Below, piece by piece: positions 58,919 to 64,000 of a stretch of DNA of 64,000 nt. Position 1 is the first letter of the stretch; every line of letters begins with the position of its first letter. The notes beneath the pieces are model-generated. The model was given only the letters and a program-made list of their open reading frames with translations, searched no databases and was not told the DNA's origin. Source of the DNA: Carnegiea gigantea (taxonomy: Eukaryota > Streptophyta > Magnoliopsida > Caryophyllales > Cactaceae); NCBI GenBank assembly GCA_029747015.1, contig JAKOGI010000142.1:890001-954000 (forward strand). The letters run 5' to 3'. Position numbers and translations under genes: made by a program.

Positions 58919-61900
58919 CTACTTCTCAGTGCTGTCCATTTCCCTTCCCTCATAGCTAGTTTTCTTGTCCTCAAAGAGTTTCCCAATTTCTTCCAAGCTT
59001 TTGCCCTTAGTCTCAGGCATCAAGAAGAAGAAAAACAGTGACCCCATCATCATGATTGCGGCCAACACGAAGAACATCCCACCAAATGTAATCGTCTTTG
59101 TAATGCTAAGAAATGTCATGGACACCACCCCACTAACCAGCCTATTCACCGATACTGCCAGACTGGTTCCCTGAGCCCTGAGCCTCAATGGGAAGATCTC
59201 TGAGGAGTAGACCCAAGTGATCGGCCCAAGCCCAATTGAGAAAAACGAGACATCTCCACACACTGCAATCACACAGACTACAATAGCCCACGTGGGCCTG
59301 TGGACCGGGTTCTCGAGGAACTTGGACCCCAGGCCCAAGACACAGAGGGAGAGAGCCATGCCAACCGAGCCCAATAGGAGTAGGGGTCGCCTACCGTACT
59401 TGTCCAAGAAGAGAGCCGAAATCATAACACAGGTAGCCTTGGCTGTTCCCATTATAACATTGAAGGCAAAGAGCTGTTTCTTCTTCCTGACTCCGGCAGC
59501 CTTAAAGACTTCCGGAAGGTAGTAAATCACAGCATCATTGCCAGAGGCCTGCATGAAGAAGTTGATCCCGATGGCTGCAATGAGGATCCGACGAGTTGCC
59601 GGTGCTGGCCTCCATAGCAGCTCCTTCCATACTCCTTGCCCATGCCAGTTGCTTGATCCTGCCAATCGCCATATTTGAAAACAAGGAAACGGTCAGCTGA
59701 GTGAAAAGAGAAGTAGCTTGGTCATTGTGAAAAACTTGACTGTGATGACATTCCTTAATTTCACCCTAGTGACAGAAAGGTGGTTTTTCGGTTTGCTATG
59801 AAGGGACTTCCATAAACACTAAAGAGTTCTCCTTAATAGCAGAGCTCTATTACATTTTAGTGAAAATATCATGTTGGAGGCAATGTTTTATAATTTAGCC
59901 TAAAATTATACTTTCATGAAATCCATACTGAAAATGTACCTTGGAGCTCCCAAGCACGAGTGATCTCTCCAAGGCGTAGCTCAGCTTCCTCCTCACTCTC
60001 CGAAGTCTTAACCAAAACCCTCTTGGCCTCGCTCAACCTCCTCTTCATCACCAGCCACCTTGGTGATTCCGGCATAACCACCACACCCATCCCTATCCCC
60101 ACTGCTGGCACTGCTGCCAGGAGCAGCATCACCCTCCAATTCCAGTCCTTGTCTATCCCAGAAAGCGCATAGTTCACCACATACCCTAACAAGATCCCCA
60201 CCGTGATGAACACCTCCGGCAATGAGCTCAGGAACCCACGTGTCATTGCTGGTGATATCTCTGCTGTGTAAACTGGGGCGATCATCAGGGAGTACCCAAC
60301 CCCAATCCCTGCCACCACCCTACCTGCCATGAGGAATGGGTAGGATGGGGCCAGGCCCATCAGGAGGGCGCCAGCAAAGAAGGTTGCAGCCGCTAGGACA
60401 ATGGTGTATCGCCGACCGATTAGGTCGGACGTCTTGCCGGAGAGGAGGGAGCCGATCAGGGAGCAGACATTGAGAGAACCCACCAGGATTTCTTCTTGGA
60501 TTGACGTTATTTTCAGGTTCTCTCTTATGTACAGCACTGCCCCACTGATTACCCCAATATCTGCATCCAAATATTGTTTTGGCGTAAGTTTAAAATTATG
60601 TTTAACATTTTAAGTTTGTAAGCCATTTTGGTTTTGGCTGAGTCAATTCAGACTTATCTTTTATGACTCATAATTTACGAGGGACAATCGATTTGCCTTA
60701 GGTTAAGTAGGAATTGATTAGGGTTTGTGCTTGTCTCAATCATATTGAATAATGGTCACTTTACTTGGCCATAAGTAAAAGTCATGTCCATGTCTCATTT
60801 TGCCTTGCCTAGAATTGATGGAGACTTTTGAGCTCTTACTCCACTAAACACATCATTGTTTGTTGGGACGCCAAGAAAGAGGAAGAAGGGCTTTTTTTTG
60901 GGGGGGGGGGGGGTGTATTTTTGTTAATAATGATTGGTTGGCTTTGTTTATTTCTTCTTAGAAGACCCAATCGATACATAGGAGTCCTGGTTAAGTTGAG
61001 TGTTGGGAAGTCAGATGTAGTTCTCTTACTCCTATACCTAGTTATAGAGAGGTTATTTCGTTGAACCCTGAAATTTTTTTTTTTTTAAATGAGATACTCT
61101 GGATCATTGACTGTCTACATGTATAGACAAAGCATATTGGAATGTTATTAGTACACCCCATAATGTGTAATTAATGGGTTTATTTCCTTCTTTTTGAGAA
61201 TGGATGAAATGGTGGAAAAACAACAACTCCTCCCAGTGTGAGTTTCGCTTTCGCAGGATTTGGGGAGATCTAGATGTAGGAACCTTACCTCTACCGGCAA
61301 TCTTGCCCGTATAGAGGCTGATTCCAAGAGACCCACAAAAATTTTTTATGGGTCTCTTGGAATCAGCCTCTCTATGGACAGGATTGCCGGTAGAAGTAAA
61401 TTTGCCTACATCTGGTTCTCCCCACCACACTGAAAGTTATTGTTGTTGTTTTCCCACCATTTCATCCATTCTCAAAAAGAAGAAAATAAACCCATTAATT
61501 ACACATTATGGTGGGAAAAGTATATATCACATATGTATGCAGACTAGCCTTGGTACAAAAATGAAGTTAATGACTGTAGGAGACAATGTGTCGCATAAAT
61601 TATGGATATCAACTAGTTTAATTGAGAATATATTTGAGTGGTTTCTCCATCTTTGGTACCTAAAGACTTGAGTTTATAATTTATCTAAATTAATTTTTGT
61701 GTCTTCCTTCAAATTAGTCTGAGATACTACTCGCAAAACAAAACCCAAAAAAAAGAGACAATGAGAATTACTTAAGACTATGAATTCTCTTATATTTCTT
61801 AGTATTAACCTGGAGACATGCACTTATTGCTCTTCATTACTGTTTACTACTATGCGTAGGTAGGTGTCAAAATTATGCGGGTTTAGTTTGCCACTTGGAA

Positions 61901-63427
61901 TTTGGAGGAATTATCAGTTCAAAAAGGAATTTCATGTACTGAACATCATTCATTCATCAACATGTTTCGGGTTTGGGGAGGTTCATATGTATAAATAGAC
62001 TACATCCTGACTCAGACATCGGCGTCATGAAATCAATCTCTTTTTATTAGACCGCACATACGTCAGATAGTTGCGTAGTTTCGTCTAGAGCTAGGAAGGA
62101 CTGATTCGACGTGATAACATAACTTGAAGTTACTGAGAAACACAAACCTGACCTGAACTGAATCGATTTTGATCCGAAGTTGACGCAATCTGATCGTTTA
62201 GCGTGAAATTTTTTTTTTAAAAAAAATTTTGGGCAAATATAAGCTGTTTTTAAGACCAACGTGAAACTGATCCATTTATTAAACGCATCAATCCAATCCG
62301 ATCCGATCCGATCCGTTTTCCAGCTCTAGGCTTTGACTTTCACCTCTAGCTAGTAATCTACTGTCTTTGATGAGAATAGCATCATTTTCTGGATACTTGG
62401 AAATGCTAATTTTGGACAATTTTTTCAACTTAAATTGTAGCATATCAAATCAAAATGCTTTTCTGGATAGCTCTATCCTTGCTTTTTATAGACTAGTAGG
62501 CATTAGGCAGTGAGTGGTTTTTAGATTAGGAACAAACAAAATTAGGTTTTCTATGATCATAGAATTTAGGGATAAGGTTACTTCGCAACCTCTCCATCCC
62601 AAATAGTCAAAATTCTTAGAGCATTAAGACATGTATGTGGAGCTTTACTGTTCTTTAATTTTATTAGTGTGGGACAAATCTTATTTTTGCACTTCAACCA
62701 TTACTCAAAGCGAGTGATTATTTATTGTTTTAAACTCCAATTTTCTCAGCAAGCCATACTTAGCTCGTCAAAGAAGATCCGACCCTTCTATAGTTATGAC
62801 AAAAACCAGTCAAGTCACAGTCGTTATATAATTAGTTAAAAATTTTACCTCCATGAATCTGCATACGCAGTTAAAAATTTTTCATACATCACACAAAACA
62901 ATTTCTCGCCTACACAATTACATGTACAAAACTTTCAGTTACGTATGTAAAAACTACAACTTTGTATACAAGATTTTAGATGGATTGCAATTTTACAGTT
63001 TTTTTCCCCCCATAACTACATAGGATTCAGATCCCATCAAAAGACCTTTCTTAATGTACAAACTTTGGCAAAAGTATCTATATGTTTTTCCTCCAAACCC
63101 CTAACCCTTTATGCATACTAAAATACGTCAACCTGGATTTTCGTTAATTTAACCGATAAAGTCTTGGTAAATTTTTTTTTTCCCTACAGACTTGGGTCAA
63201 ATCGTGCCTATATTAACCTTTAGGCTCTTTTTTGGGGGGGGGGGGGGTGAAAAAAAAGGGAGGCTAGTTGAGAACATGAAAAGCATACCATAGCCAAGTA
63301 AAATGGAATTGGTGGAAGCCAAGAGTGCACAACCAAGAGCATACTTGTTGAGCTTTACCCCCTTTATCTTCTCCTCCTCCCCTCTTCTTTCTGCTTCAAC
63401 TTCAACTTCAAATCCTTCCATCTTCAT
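58919..63427 (-). CDS. Polyol/monosaccharide transporter (PLT-type MFS sugar porter), 499 aa, three exons
   Basis: Exons on the minus strand: 63427-63289, 60560-59940 and 59658-58919; total 1500 bp in frame with GT-AG borders (GCTATG|GTATGC ... ATGCAG|ATATTG; CTCCAAG|GTACAT ... TTGGCAG|GATCAA). Twelve hydrophobic segments are expected. The first is NKYALGCALLASTNSILLGY, continuing across the first splice into D-IGVISGAVLYIRENL. Signature motifs: SDLIGRRYT (loop 2-3), PESPRWLVMKRR, INFFMQASGNDAVIYYLPE, LDKYGRRPLLLLG and PETKGKSLEEI. This is the plant PLT clade of proton symporters for linear polyols, inositol and monosaccharides, usually in the plasma membrane. Substrate cannot be read from sequence. 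Two candidate ATGs lie 6 bp apart (63427, 63421). Intron 1 (2.7 kb) is filled with repeats, including a long palindrome. Confidence 0.93.
61154..61513. repeat. Long palindrome built from an RTE 3' end and its flank
   Basis: Left arm ~61160-61335 and right arm ~61349-61510 are inverted copies over ~160-175 bp with a ~13-bp loop. Matching landmarks are GATTCCAAGAGACCCA at the loop, CTACCGGCAA, GATGTAGG, CAACAAC, then unique flank GAGAATGGATGAAATGGTGG and TAATGTGTAATTAATGGG. The right arm lacks ~17 bp present in the left (TTTCGCTTTCGCAGG region). Both arms encode a peptide starting MGLLESAS and ending NPLITHYG. Confidence 0.9.
62085..62329. mobile_element. MITE-like repeat, AGAGCTG family, third copy
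   Basis: Left end CTAGAGCTAGGAAGG; right end, inverted, CTAGAGCTGGAAAACGGATC with four ATCCG units. Interior matches 35006-35226 (TGATCGTTTAGCGTGAAA; CCATTTATTAAACGCATC). Inside intron 1 of the transporter. Confidence 0.6.
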
Positions 63428-63513
63428 AATAAGACCAAAGAAACAAAGAAATCAAGATGAATCCTTCAATACTATGGGAGTTGAAGTTTGAGTAACCAAT
63501 GATGTTTAGGGAG

Positions 63514-63545
<32 letters not shown>

Positions 63546-64000
63546 GTGTGGGATGAGTTTATGGTTTCACAAGGAGAGAACTAACAAAGAGGGAGTTTAT
63601 GATGTTTTTTGGGGGTGCAAAGAGGGAGAGAAGGGAAAGCATGAAGTGGCAATTGCAATATAGCCATGCTGTGCTTGTCTGTGTCATAGCATTTGGCTTT
63701 ACTCTCAGAATCCCCACTCCATGTGTATTTCCCTAGAACGGGTCCGATATCGGGTCAAATTTGGATCGGACCATTATAATAGAAAGTTTCGAAGTAGGTC
63801 GTCTGGTACAACTTTTATTGGAGACATAATAAGATGATTCAGTTAAACACTATGTGACTCCTTTTTTTTCGGGTGATGTGAAGGGAGATGTACAAGCCTT
63901 GTGTAGGTTTGATTTGAATCTATGTATTTGACAATTTTATCAATTAAGCTAATAGACATTCACGAATAATATTGAACTTATATATATAATATACCTAATT
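63428..64000 (-). promoter_or_regulatory. Promoter side of the polyol transporter; (GA)n tract
   Basis: A (GA)n run at ~63512-63541 gives a CT-rich leader on the minus strand. A GCTATATTGC motif (~63655-63668) is a possible TATA box ~230 bp upstream of the ATG. Nothing else was recognised to the window end. Confidence 0.45.

Larger units (their letters stand above)
60561..63288 (-). other. Intron 1 of the polyol transporter gene
   Basis: Contains the ~350-bp palindrome (61154-61513), an AGAGCTG-family repeat (62085-62329) and T/G tracts at ~60893 and ~63230. No ORF of its own. Confidence 0.8.

Overview
The window is nuclear DNA of a flowering plant, almost certainly a eudicot. It is AT-rich and gene-poor, with GT-AG introns, long 5'UTR introns, plant-specific gene families (OVATE family, PLT-type polyol transporter, plant RMD5/GID2) and a dense mixture of non-LTR retroelements, SINEs, MITEs and DNA transposons. 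The species cannot be named from sequence alone. No LTR retrotransposon, tRNA/rRNA gene, CRISPR array or bacterial-type operon was seen.

Host genes, in order: an uncharacterised 230-aa plant protein (574-1266, minus); an intronless OVATE family protein (13033-13956, minus); an RMD5/GID2-type CTLH E3-ligase subunit (CDS 28701-29849, minus, with a ~3.3-kb 5'UTR intron reaching 33200); three tandem hAT-transposase-derived genes on the plus strand (43327-45516 open, 51048-~53180 pseudogene, 55735-58084 open); and a three-exon PLT-type polyol/monosaccharide transporter (58919-63427, minus). The independent host genes show no shared pathway.

Mobile DNA: a 4.74-kb PIF/Harbinger element (15762-20505) has an intact transposase but a stop codon in its Myb-like ORF; an RTE-type LINE (~37.49-41.78 kb) has two stop codons in one frame and is nested inside an older TIR element (36668-42005); a 5'-truncated RTE copy lies at 14929-15626, and a 36-bp micro-insertion of the same family at 47530-47565. 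There are five copies of a ~160-bp tRNA-like SINE, two other SINE types, three copies of a ~410-435-bp MITE with 12-bp TIRs and 3-bp TSDs, a family of ~220-bp AGAGCTG-ended repeats, and a 1.05-kb TIR element.

The most interesting region is 42-58 kb. The three hAT-derived paralogues share the same exon-intron layout, including short spliced C-terminal exons; an E2F-type site (TTTCGCGCC) upstream of the 5'UTR intron; no visible BED zinc finger; and replacement of the first two catalytic acidic residues of the hAT triad (D to H, D to E). Two of the three remain open over more than 610 codons when spliced. This pattern suggests a domesticated, locally triplicated, transposition-incompetent hAT gene. 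The middle copy is a pseudogene with frameshifts, a nonsense codon, a lost splice acceptor and two large intron insertions. The paralogues also act as empty sites that date and delimit several insertions.

A second curiosity is a ~350-bp near-perfect palindrome in intron 1 of the transporter gene. A third is a strictly 10-bp-periodic repeat found at two loci (1811-1880 and 27871-28080) next to what looks like a shared transposon end.
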